A model generated the notes under the pieces. That model ran no database searches. It was not told the origin of the DNA and saw nothing but the letters and a program-made list of their open reading frames with translations. A stretch of 64,000 nucleotides of DNA from Nostoc sp. UHCC 0702 (GTDB lineage Bacteria > Cyanobacteriota > Cyanobacteriia > Cyanobacteriales > Nostocaceae). The stretch covers positions 3,573,918 to 3,637,917 of the forward strand of contig CP071065.1 in the NCBI GenBank assembly GCA_017164015.1, in the 5' to 3' direction. The translations under genes were made by a program, and so were the position numbers. Below are positions 16,015 to 23,413 of this stretch, in pieces (positions within the stretch are counted from its first letter, which is position 1; each line of letters opens with the position of its first letter).

Positions 16015-16473
16015 TCTTTCCCCAATTACTATAAGTCAGTTGTCAGTTGTCAGTTGTTAAGAGGTTGTTTGAAAAGGGTTTCGCTGTGACTTTAGGCACT
16101 TTTAGATCCCCCCTAACCCCCCTAAAAAAGCAGGGCTGTTTCATTCGCTAAATAACTTTAAAAATCAAGGGTTCTAGCGATTAAAAATTGATTATTTTGT
16201 TACCAACGTGCCGAGAAAATGAAGAATTTTACTGTTGTTTAAGTGCTTAAAAGTTCATCTCCTCGTCACCCTCACTTACAATTTTTCTCGCTAACTATCT
16301 TGACAAATCCTGTTTGAGATGGAATGAAACAGCCCTGCCCTAAAAAAGGGGGGAACCTAGATCAAAGTCTCCCTTTTTAAGGGAGATTTAGAGGGATCTA
16401 AAACTTTTGATACCAACAAGAGGACTTTTCAAACATCCTCTAACACTCTCCGCTTTCCACTGCTTTCTGACAA
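16015..16473. other. Intergenic region with a MITE nested in a palindromic repeat
   Basis: The region holds a GTCAGTT tandem (about 16033-16057) and a dispersed repeat TTAGATCCCCCCTAACCCCC whose other half resumes at 16338. Between them lies the intact MITE at 16131-16337. No coding sequence is seen. Confidence 0.6.
16131..16337. mobile_element. 207-bp MITE with perfect 15-bp inverted ends and 11-bp direct flanks
   Basis: The ends CAGGGCTGTTTCATT (16131-16145) and its exact complement (16323-16337) enclose about 177 bases without an open frame. CCCTAAAAAAG occurs directly on both sides (16120-16130 and 16338-16348), the expected target duplication. Excision would restore a continuous palindromic dispersed repeat. 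The mobilising transposase is not in the window. Confidence 0.85.
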
Positions 16474-17712
16474 CTAACTAGTTCCCATTGCGTTACCGGC
16501 TAAATACGCTGTTGTCCAAGCACTTTGGAAGTTAAAACCACCAGTAATGCCGTCAATATCCAAGATTTCTCCGGCAAAGTAAAGACCAGCAACTAATTTA
16601 CTTTCCATCGTCTTGAAGTCCACCTCTTTGAGGTTGACACCACCACAAGTCACAAATTCTTCTTTAAAAACTCCTTTTCCAGTGATTAGATGTTGTCCCT
16701 GAGTCAGTTCTTGTACTAGCCGATTTAATGTTTTGTTAGATAGTCCTGCCCAGCGGTCTTCCATAGTAATACCTGCACGGGCAATAATATATTGCCAAAG
16801 GCGGTGGGGCAGGTCAACTCCCCGATGCAGTGCGATCGCTTTGTTTGCCCATTCAGTCTTCACTGCTAAGATTTTTTCCCGCACAACTTCATGCTGCAAA
16901 TCGGGCAGCCAATTGATTGATAATGTCGCTTGATAGCGGTTTTCATGCAAAAGTCTTGCACCCCAAGCAGAAAGCTTTAGCACAGCTGGGCCACTCAAAC
17001 CCCAATGGGTAATTAACAATGGCCCGGTTTGTTCTAGTTGGGGCTTTTCTGGAACAGACAACCGCAACCGCACAGGGTTAACGCTAACTCCCGCTAATGC
17101 CCTCAGATGTGGGTCAGAAATGTTAAAGGTAAATAGTGAAGGGACAGGCGGTTGTATTTGATGACCAAACTCTTGAGCTATTTTATAACCCACCGGATTG
17201 CTGCCTGTAGCCAAAAGCAAGCGATCGCATTTTTTAATCTCCCCCGACTTGAGAATAATCTCAAATTCATTGCTGGGTAGTCGCTTCACCCAAACAACGG
17301 GTGTTCCTGTACAAAGTTCTACTAAAGCCGCTTTAGCCGCCTTCATTAAACAGTTCACTACGGTTTCTGAACTATCTGTAATCGGAAACATCCGCCCATC
17401 AGCTTCAGTTTTCAGTGGTACTCCGTGGAGAGCAAACCAAGTTACTGTATCTTTAGCTTGAAAGCGGCTAAAAGCACCTCTTAAAGCTTTTCCTCCTCTG
17501 GGGTAATTTTGTACTAACCCAGCTCCTTCAAAGCAAGCATGAGTGACATTGCAGCGTCCTCCACCAGAAATCAGAACTTTAGCCAGTGGTTGACGACTAG
17601 CTTCGATTAAGGTAACTTGAGCTTCAGGATTGGCTTTAGCACAAGCGATCGCGCCAAAAAATCCCGCAGCCCCACCCCCAATAACTACAATTTTTAACGG
17701 CAACAACTTCAA
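16474..17712 (-). CDS. BaiN/HI0933-like FAD-dependent oxidoreductase
   Basis: A 412-residue flavoprotein. The N-terminal FAD-binding loop is IVVIGGGAAGFFGAIACAK (residues 8-26), followed by the family box LAKVLISGGGRCNVTHA. A central DRLLLATGSNPVGYKIAQEFGH segment, LLITHWGLSGPAVLKLSAWGA, and a C-terminal GLYFAGEILDIDGITGGFNFQSAWTTAYLAG complete the HI0933 pattern. The family includes BaiN and other proteins of uncertain substrate, so the physiological reaction is not assigned. The length is normal. The next gene upstream on the same strand is a rubredoxin (45 bases away), a possible electron-transfer partner. Confidence 0.92.
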   Translation of the reverse strand: MKLLPLKIVVIGGGAAGFFGAIACAKANPEAQVTLIEASRQPLAKVLISGGGRCNVTHACFEGAGLVQNYPRGGKALRGAFSRFQAKDTVTWFALHGVPLKTEADGRMFPITDSSETVVNCLMKAAKAALVELCTGTPVVWVKRLPSNEFEIILKSGEIKKCDRLLLATGSNPVGYKIAQEFGHQIQPPVPSLFTFNISDPHLRALAGVSVNPVRLRLSVPEKPQLEQTGPLLITHWGLSGPAVLKLSAWGARLLHENRYQATLSINWLPDLQHEVVREKILAVKTEWANKAIALHRGVDLPHRLWQYIIARAGITMEDRWAGLSNKTLNRLVQELTQGQHLITGKGVFKEEFVTCGGVNLKEVDFKTMESKLVAGLYFAGEILDIDGITGGFNFQSAWTTAYLAGNAMGTS

Positions 17713-17757
17713 AAATTTCTCTTCTATAGCACTTACTTTCTAGGCTAGCCGTTATTT

Positions 17758-17922
17758 TTACACTTGGGCTGGTTCAAATTGATCTTTTGTCGCGCCGCAA
17801 ACTGGACACACCCAATCCTCTGGTATTTCTTCAAAGGGTGTTCCCGGTTCTATGCCGCTATCGGGATCACCTACTTCTGGGTCATATTCATAGCCACAAA
17901 CGCTACATACATAAATTTCCAT
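17758..17922 (-). CDS. Rubredoxin
   Basis: A 54-residue protein with the two knuckles that bind a single Fe: [15 protein letters not shown] (Cys6, Cys9) and the C-terminal pair in [16 protein letters not shown]. It is of standard small soluble length, without the C-terminal membrane anchor found in the photosystem-associated RubA. It acts as a one-electron carrier. It precedes the FAD oxidoreductase gene by 45 bases on the same strand, so they may form a transcription unit. It is too short for default gene-length cut-offs but every rubredoxin landmark is present. Confidence 0.95.
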   Translation of the reverse strand: MEIYVCSVCGYEYDPEVGDPDSGIEPGTPFEEIPEDWVCPVCGATKDQFEPAQV

Positions 17923-17986
17923 AATTCTTTACATCCGTAGCAATGCAATTACTTTTTTAAGGCCCCTATTGTCAAGAAAAATCACC

Positions 17987-18181
17987 TTAAAAGCGCCACC
18001 AGGTTCTTTGAGCGTAACTGATCACCCCTGTAGCGATCGCTCCCAGTAAAAGTAACCATATCACTCCCCCCGGAATAAAGGTGAGAATACCAAAGCCTCT
18101 AAGCACCCATACGGCTATGCCAATGCCTAGTAATACACCAAAACCTTGGGTTAATATCCGGTTTATAGAAGATTGCTTCAT
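17987..18181 (-). CDS. Small two-helix membrane protein, unknown function
   Basis: A 64-residue protein with two predicted membrane segments, GFGVLLGIGIAVWVLRGFGI and IPGGVIWLLLLGAIATGVIS, joined by a short Gly/Pro turn. It ends in a basic aromatic tail (YAQRTWWRF). GAGGAAAACCAG precedes the ATG at a good ribosome-binding distance. It resembles small conserved cyanobacterial membrane proteins without assigned function. It lies 64 bases upstream of the rubredoxin gene on the same strand. Confidence 0.7.
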   Translation of the reverse strand: MKQSSINRILTQGFGVLLGIGIAVWVLRGFGILTFIPGGVIWLLLLGAIATGVISYAQRTWWRF

Positions 18182-18562
18182 CTGGTTTTCCTCTTAACAC
18201 AAAATTCACTAATCTCTAATCATAAAGTTCCTGTCAAACAATCAACAGTATAAAAATACGAATAAATAACAACACCTTGCATATGAGATAGCCTTTGTGC
18301 CATTCTAGCTTTCATAAATAAAATTTTTCATTAAAAAGCCTGCTATTTTCAGACCTACTTAAGTGTAGATTCTGTAAATTGTTATAGCTCATACATTTTT
18401 TCAAGTAAAGTTACTGAAATAATTTCTAAGTCAATGATTGGTTCCAGGTAATTTGTATATTGGGCTGGAACTCAAATTTGAGTGGGTTGGACGAAATCTT
18501 GTTTCAGGGTTTGTAGTTCCAACTTGAGAAAGTGGGTAAGTTGAGGAGTAACAATAAATAAT
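18182..18562. other. Divergent intergenic region
   Basis: AT-rich region between the small membrane protein (-) and the SRPBCC gene (+). It should contain both promoters. A 12-bp palindrome CTCAAATTTGAG lies at 18471-18482, a possible operator. No RNA gene or coding frame is seen. Confidence 0.4.
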
Positions 18563-19120
18563 ATGTCTGTGTCTTCTATTTCAGATCCAATTATCGTAGG
18601 TGCGGATATGGCTTTGAGTCATGACCAGCAAAAACTGCTGATGCAGGGTGAAATTTTGGTGCAAACACAATCGCATACCGCTTGGGGTGGTGCTGTTACA
18701 GCTTGTATGTATTTACCGCTAGTGCGATCGCAGGTATGGCAGCAACTAACTGATTACCCTCGTTGGGTACAATATTTTCCTGACATCACCAAAAGTGAAG
18801 TAGTACATAAAGGTGAAGTTAAGCGCCTGTATCAAGTAGCACAAAAGGCTTTTTTGTTTTTCACGGCGCAAGTCGAAATTTACCTCAATGTTGTAGAAGT
18901 CCTTGGGCAAAAAATTCAATTCCGCATGGAGAAAGGGACTTTTCTCGACTTTAGTGCCAATGTAGATCTCAAAGATTGTGGCAATGGCACTTTGCTGGCG
19001 TATAATGTGCAAGCTACACCTAATATTCCCGTACCTTCAATTTTTATTCAACAAGCGATGAACTTTGAGTTGCCTGCAAATATGCGTAAAATGCGACAAG
19101 TTCTGTGTAAGGTTCAATAA
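18563..19120 (+). CDS. SRPBCC / cyclase-dehydrase-like protein
   Basis: A 185-residue protein of the START-like SRPBCC fold (polyketide cyclase/dehydrase-type cavity). Typical features are VWQQLTDYPRWVQYFPDITKSEVV, a central strand YQVAQKAFLFFTAQVEIYLNV and the C-terminal helix PSIFIQQAMNFELPANMRKMRQVL. Such proteins bind hydrophobic ligands; the substrate is not predictable here. A GAGGAGT ribosome-binding site lies about 15 bases before the ATG. The next gene follows after 5 bases, so the two form an operon. Confidence 0.82.
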   Translation: MSVSSISDPIIVGADMALSHDQQKLLMQGEILVQTQSHTAWGGAVTACMYLPLVRSQVWQQLTDYPRWVQYFPDITKSEVVHKGEVKRLYQVAQKAFLFFTAQVEIYLNVVEVLGQKIQFRMEKGTFLDFSANVDLKDCGNGTLLAYNVQATPNIPVPSIFIQQAMNFELPANMRKMRQVLCKVQ

Positions 19121-19125
19121 AGGTA

Positions 19126-19701
19126 ATGACACAGGCAAAAGCTATTTTGGAATTTTGGTTTGGTCATCCTCAAGAAATAGATTATGGCAAACCAAAGCCT
19201 TACTGGTTTAAGAAAACACCAGAATTTGATCAGAAACTGCGAGATTTGTTTCTTGAAGATTACCAAAAAGCAGCAGCAGGATATCTAGACGACTGGATAG
19301 ATTCACCTGAATCCTGCTTGGCGCTGATTCTGCTGCTAGATCAGTTTCCCCGAAATGTTTTTCGTGGCACTCCTGATGCCTTTGCTACCGACTGGGAAGC
19401 ACTTTCAGCAGCCCAACACGCCGTAGCACAAGGCTATGACCACGAATTATTGCCTGTGCAGTGCTGGTTTCTCTACCTACCCTTTGAACACAGTGAAAAC
19501 CTAGATCATCAGCGACAGTGTGTGAAGTTATTTGAACGACTCTGTAACGATCCTGATAGTGGTGAAGTTATTAAGTATGCAGTTCGCCACATGGAAATCA
19601 TTGAGCGTTTTGGACGCTTCCCTCATCGCAATAGCATTTTAGGGCGTACCTCAACCCCAGAGGAAAAAGAATTTTTGAAACAGCCTGGTTCCTCATTTTA
19701 G
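19126..19701 (+). CDS. DUF924 family protein
   Basis: A 191-residue member of the DUF924 family of TPR-like helical proteins. It opens with AILEFWFGHP, a family hallmark. Also visible are YWFKKTPEFDQKLRDLF, CLALILLLDQFPRNVFRGTP, the LPVQCWFLYLPFEHSENL box and the C-terminal FGRFPHRNSILGRTSTPEE. The function is unknown. The gene is coupled to the SRPBCC gene (5-base gap) and is followed by a terminator hairpin shared with the convergent cupin genes. Confidence 0.92.
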   Translation: MTQAKAILEFWFGHPQEIDYGKPKPYWFKKTPEFDQKLRDLFLEDYQKAAAGYLDDWIDSPESCLALILLLDQFPRNVFRGTPDAFATDWEALSAAQHAVAQGYDHELLPVQCWFLYLPFEHSENLDHQRQCVKLFERLCNDPDSGEVIKYAVRHMEIIERFGRFPHRNSILGRTSTPEEKEFLKQPGSSF

Positions 19702-19712
19702 TATTATTAACA

Positions 19713-19748
19713 AGAAAGACGCTTTGTTTATACAAAAAGCGTCTTTCT
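19713..19748. terminator. Terminator hairpin between convergent genes
   Basis: AGAAAGACGCTTT (19713-19725) pairs with AAAGCGTCTTTCT (19736-19748) around a 10-base loop, followed by ACTTTTG. It sits between the DUF924 gene (+) and the end of the cupin operon (-), so it can serve both. Confidence 0.75.
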
Positions 19749-19806
19749 ACTTTTGCCGTATTTCTATTTTACCATCAATTGGTACAATGTTAATACTGTA
19801 GCCCTT

Positions 19807-20691
19807 TCAGGATATTTTATTTCGCCACAAGGCTCTTGCTAACTCCTTGAAAAGATACCAAAACATTATAGGTCTTTGTAACAAAAATCGCCTTCCTTGT
19901 GGTGCCAAATAGTGTTGAAAATTGCCGTACCACCAGAAATTAGCAGCAATATTTAGCTGATCCAGAGAGTAAACTTGATGCCACCAATAGGTTGGAATGA
20001 AAAGCATTTCACCTTGTTCCAGCAAACACTCTGTATATTTTGCTTTTTGAAATTTAGGAAATTTCTCAAAGTCAGGTTTGTCAATACTATTTAAGTGACT
20101 AATGTGTGGTGTTTTTGAATGCACGGAAGCAGGATATAGAAAAGGAGTTTGTTTTGGTTCAAACAGCAAAACCCGCTTTCGGCCACGCACCTGACATAAC
20201 AAATTTTGTGCTGCATCCCAATGCAATGGTGTGATATTATCACCAGTACCTATCCAAAGATTTGACTGCGCTAATAACTTTTTAGGAATGTAATCTGGGG
20301 TTTCAATATCTGGATATAGTTCTGGAAAGAAGATATCAATTGTATGTTGTTGAAGATAATAGGATTGGTCACCTTTTTTCCCCTGGACAATCCAATCCGT
20401 GAACTCCCTAAACAGCATTTTTATGTTAGGGTAACTACTCTCTCCTTGATCATAGCCGAATACTTTGTTTTGAGAAACGCTGGCAATAATTTCTTTGTCA
20501 CCCACAACAGTATTTAAATAATCAATTGACCATAAAAAAAAAGCTTTCCATTCAGCGATTTTCCCAGTAATGATCACTGGTTGACTATAGGAGTGAGTTG
20601 CACGTTTAAACTCCTCTGGTGTAGGTTTATGAAGACGTTCAATTTTTTTTCCTGAAGTTTGAGCCAATTTATTTTCTACAGTGATATTCAT
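19807..20691 (-). CDS. Cupin_8/JmjC-type Fe(II), 2-oxoglutarate oxygenase-like protein 1
   Basis: A 294-residue protein of the cupin_8 (FIH-like JmjC) fold. The iron facial triad is visible: His157-x-Asp159 in PLHWDAAQNLLCQVRGRKR, and His238 in IPTYWWHQVYSLD. Members hydroxylate Asn, Asp, His or other side chains using 2-oxoglutarate and O2. It is the last of three tandem paralogues (roughly two-thirds identical) downstream of the lipopeptide synthetase genes on the same strand. All three have a GAGGAAAA ribosome-binding site and nearly the same first 60 residues. A tailoring role (hydroxylation of a peptide residue) is inferred from position only. Confidence 0.82.
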   Translation of the reverse strand: MNITVENKLAQTSGKKIERLHKPTPEEFKRATHSYSQPVIITGKIAEWKAFFLWSIDYLNTVVGDKEIIASVSQNKVFGYDQGESSYPNIKMLFREFTDWIVQGKKGDQSYYLQQHTIDIFFPELYPDIETPDYIPKKLLAQSNLWIGTGDNITPLHWDAAQNLLCQVRGRKRVLLFEPKQTPFLYPASVHSKTPHISHLNSIDKPDFEKFPKFQKAKYTECLLEQGEMLFIPTYWWHQVYSLDQLNIAANFWWYGNFQHYLAPQGRRFLLQRPIMFWYLFKELARALWRNKIS

Positions 20692-20804
20692 GGCTTTTCC
20701 TCATTGTTGATTTGGGATTTAATTTTAGTTACCAGTCATCAGTCATCAGCCATCAGTCAAGAACTTCAACCCAAATAATTTATTTTCTGGAAGTACCCAA
20801 CACC

Positions 20805-21722
20805 CTACACGCTTTTTTTGTTAGAGATTCGCTCTGTAATGTCCTTGAGAATTTTCCAAAACTGATGAGGTCTTTGTAGCAGAATTCCCCAAAAAAATTT
20901 AGGCTTTTCTATTGCAAATTTCCTTCCTTGTGGTGTCAAATAGTCTTTCAAATTTGCCACCCACCAAAAATTTACAGCAATATTTACCTGGTCGAGAGAG
21001 TAAACTTGATGCCACCAAAAGGTTGGAATAAAAAGCATTTCACCTGGCTCTAGTATATACTCTATATACTTTGCTTTTTGAAATTTAGGAAATTTCTCCA
21101 AGTCAGGTTTGTCAATATTTAAGTGACTCATGTGTGGTGTTTTGGAATCCACGGAAAAAGGATATAGGAAAGGAGTTTGTTTTGGTTCAAACAGCAAAAC
21201 CCGCTTTCGTCCACGTACTTGACATAACAAATTTTGTGCCCCATCCCAATGTAATGGCGTAGTATTACCACCAGTACCTATCCAGAGATTTGCCAGCATG
21301 AATAACTTTTTATTAAAATAATCTGGAATCTCAATATCTGGAAATAGTTCTGGAAAGAAGGTTTCAATAGGATGTTGTTGGAGGTAATAGTATTGGTCAG
21401 CTTTTTTTTCTTGAAGAATCCAATCCGTGAAGTCAGTAAACTGCATTTTTGTGCTAGGAAAAGTATCCTCAGTTTCGGGATCAAAGGTGAAGATTTTGTT
21501 TTTAGAAAGATTGACATTAAATTCTTTGTCACCTACAACAGTATTCAAATAATCAATTGACCATAAAGAAAATGCTTTCCAGTCAGCTATTTTACCAGTA
21601 ATGATCACTGGTTGTGTATAAGAGTGAGTTGCCTGTTTAAACTCCTCTGGTGTAGGTTTATTAATGCGTTCAATTTTTTTGACTGAAGTTTGAGCCAATT
21701 TATTTTCTACAGCGATATTCAT
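20805..21722 (-). CDS. Cupin_8/JmjC-type oxygenase-like protein 2
   Basis: A 305-residue paralogue of the preceding and following genes. The HxD iron pair is in TPLHWDGAQNLLCQVRGRKR and the distal His in IPTFWWHQVYSLDQVNIAV. The C-terminus is slightly longer (LTPQGRKFAIEKPKFFWGILLQRPHQFW). It lies 113 bases upstream of protein 1. The region before it (21723-22297) is invaded by two nested MITEs and a relic of the aminotransferase gene end, so it may now be separated from the transcript of protein 3. Confidence 0.82.
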   Translation of the reverse strand: MNIAVENKLAQTSVKKIERINKPTPEEFKQATHSYTQPVIITGKIADWKAFSLWSIDYLNTVVGDKEFNVNLSKNKIFTFDPETEDTFPSTKMQFTDFTDWILQEKKADQYYYLQQHPIETFFPELFPDIEIPDYFNKKLFMLANLWIGTGGNTTPLHWDGAQNLLCQVRGRKRVLLFEPKQTPFLYPFSVDSKTPHMSHLNIDKPDLEKFPKFQKAKYIEYILEPGEMLFIPTFWWHQVYSLDQVNIAVNFWWVANLKDYLTPQGRKFAIEKPKFFWGILLQRPHQFWKILKDITERISNKKSV

Positions 21723-21816
21723 GACTTTTCCTCATTGTTGATTTCGGATTTTCTTTTATGCAAGTAAGAACCGACACCGCGCTATTACAGGAATTTTATC
21801 TATGCTTGACTTCTAA

Positions 21817-22092
21817 TATCATGTCCGCTTGATTACTTGTAAAAACCAAACAACCCCACCCTTTATATCATGTCCGCTTGATTGCTTATGACACTCGAAG
21901 AACCCCACCCCACCAAAGCTATGCTTTGCATCCCCTCCCCGTCAACGGGGAGGGGTTGGGGGTGGGGTTTAACGACTGTGGGAAACATAACTAATTACCC
22001 GGACATGATATTACCCCTTCTCTTGAACGGGGAGGGGTAAAGGGTGAGGTGCAATGACTGGGTGAATCATAACTAATTAACCGAACATGATA
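21817..22092. mobile_element. Outer MITE (TATCATGTCCG ends), TSD TAA
   Basis: The ends TATCATGTCCGCTTGATTAC and the complementary TAATTAACCGAACATGATA are flanked by TAA at 21814-21816 and 22093-22095. It has no coding capacity. It is interrupted by a second member of the same family. It belongs to the same family as the elements at 5279 and 9448, judged by ends and 3-bp TNA duplication. Confidence 0.8.
21866..22010. mobile_element. Inner 145-bp MITE, TSD TTA
   Basis: The ends TATCATGTCCGCTTGATTGC and complementary TAATTACCCGGACATGATA are flanked by TTA at 21863-21865 and 22011-22013. The interior is a GC-rich hairpin (CCCCTCCCCGTCAACGGGGA). It is inserted inside the outer MITE; removing it joins CACCCTTTA to CCCCTTCTC. 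Confidence 0.85.
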
Positions 22093-22137
22093 TAAGTACT
22101 ATCAAGATGCCACACCCGGAAATAACCATAAACATCA

Positions 22138-22191
22138 CTCAACTCCCCAACTTACCCAATGTAAGTACTAATATTCCTTGCTGCTGTTTCT
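22138..22191 (-). pseudogene. Relic of the aminotransferase gene 3' end
   Basis: CAACTCCCCAACTTACCCAA and the following bases match the last ~50 bases of the AT-ACP-AMT gene (23414-23465) with only about five differences. It includes the codons for the LGKLGS end. It sits before oxygenase 2 exactly as the intact gene end sits before oxygenase 3. This marks a tandem duplication of the unit [aminotransferase tail + oxygenase]. Confidence 0.75.
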
Positions 22192-22297
22192 TTCTTTTTA
22201 TAAACTCGCATTGGGTCTGAATCGAGAAAAGATGAAGTGCTTGTGTCAGATTCTTGATTGTTTGTGTAGCGTCACCCTTCAGATAATAATTTTTTCC

Positions 22298-23182
22298 TTA
22301 CACCTTGTTTCTCTCAAACATTTGCTTTGCAAAGTAGTTGAGAAAATCCCAAAGTTGTTTAGGATTTTTTAGGAAAATTCGCCTTGATTGTGGTGCAAAA
22401 TAGTCTTTCAAATTTGCCATCCACCAGAAATTAACAGAAATATTTAGCTGGTCGAGAGAGTAAAATTGATGCCACCAAAAGGGTGGAATATAAAGCATTT
22501 CATCTGGTTCCAGTATATCCTCTATATATTTTGCTTTTTGAAATTTAGGAAATTTATCCAAGTCAGGTTTTTCAATATTTACGGGACTCATGTGTGAAAT
22601 TTTTGAATCCACAGGAAAAGGATATAGAAAAGGAGTTTGTTTTGGTTCAAACAGCAAAAACCGCTTTCGGCCACGCACCTGACATAATAAATTTTGTGCT
22701 GAATCCCAATGTAATGGTATGGTATTACCACCAGTACCTATCCAGAGATTTGCTACCAGGAATAACTTTTTATTAAAGTATTCTGGAGTTTCAATATCTG
22801 GCAATAGTTCTGGAAAGGAGGTTTCAATAGGATTTTGATTAAGGTAATAGTATTGGTCAGCTTTATTACTCTGAAGAATCCAATCCGTAAACTCAGTAAA
22901 CTGCATTTTTGTGGTAGGCAAAACATAGTCATTTTCTGGTTCAAAGGCGAATCTTTGGGTTTGAGAAACGCTGACATTAATTTCTTTTTTACTTAAAACA
23001 GTATTCAAATAATCAATTGACCATAAAGAAAATGCTTTCCATTCAGCTATTTTACCAGTAATGATCACTGGTTGACTATAAGAGTGGGTCGCCTGTTTAA
23101 ACTCCTCTAATGTAGGTTTATGAATACGTTCAATTTTTTTGACTGAAGTTTGAGCCAATTTATTTTCTACAGCGATATTCAT
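22298..23182 (-). CDS. Cupin_8/JmjC-type oxygenase-like protein 3
   Basis: A 294-residue paralogue, nearest to the synthetase genes. The iron ligands are in IPLHWDSAQNLLCQVRGRKR (HxD) and IPPFWWHQFYSLDQLNISV (distal His). It is closer to protein 2 than to protein 1. The start has the GAGGAAAAGTC-ATG ribosome-binding context shared by all three. It lies 231 bases after the AT-ACP-AMT stop on the same strand, likely in the same transcription unit. The substrate is unknown; a hydroxyl or desaturation on a peptide residue is the natural guess. Confidence 0.82.
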   Translation of the reverse strand: MNIAVENKLAQTSVKKIERIHKPTLEEFKQATHSYSQPVIITGKIAEWKAFSLWSIDYLNTVLSKKEINVSVSQTQRFAFEPENDYVLPTTKMQFTEFTDWILQSNKADQYYYLNQNPIETSFPELLPDIETPEYFNKKLFLVANLWIGTGGNTIPLHWDSAQNLLCQVRGRKRFLLFEPKQTPFLYPFPVDSKISHMSPVNIEKPDLDKFPKFQKAKYIEDILEPDEMLYIPPFWWHQFYSLDQLNISVNFWWMANLKDYFAPQSRRIFLKNPKQLWDFLNYFAKQMFERNKV

Positions 23183-23413
23183 GACTTTTCCTCATTGTTT
23201 ATTGGGAATTTTGTTTTGTGGCAGGAAGAATCGACATAGGGCGTGGGTGTGGAATTTCATTGACAATCAATATTATTTTTGTCAGCTGCACATCAAAATT
23301 GTATTAGCTTGACTTTCAAGAAACATAAAGAGTGGGGAGTGGGAGAAGAAAGTATTTGTTTGATTCTTAGTGGGTGGCGCGCCGCCACTGGGGCTGCTCC
23401 TAAGTACTATAAA
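23183..23413. other. Spacer between AT-ACP-AMT and oxygenase genes
   Basis: AT-rich, with a short GC-rich palindromic repeat GGTGGCGCGCCGCCACTGG near 23372. No gene is seen. Confidence 0.4.

Larger units (their letters stand above)
21723..22297. other. Intergenic region with nested MITEs and an aminotransferase relic
   Basis: From left to right: GAGGAAAA ribosome-binding site of oxygenase 2; MITE 21817-22092, itself carrying a second MITE at 21866-22010; a 54-bp relic of the aminotransferase 3' end at about 22138-22191; then AT-rich sequence. There is no intact gene. Confidence 0.75.
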
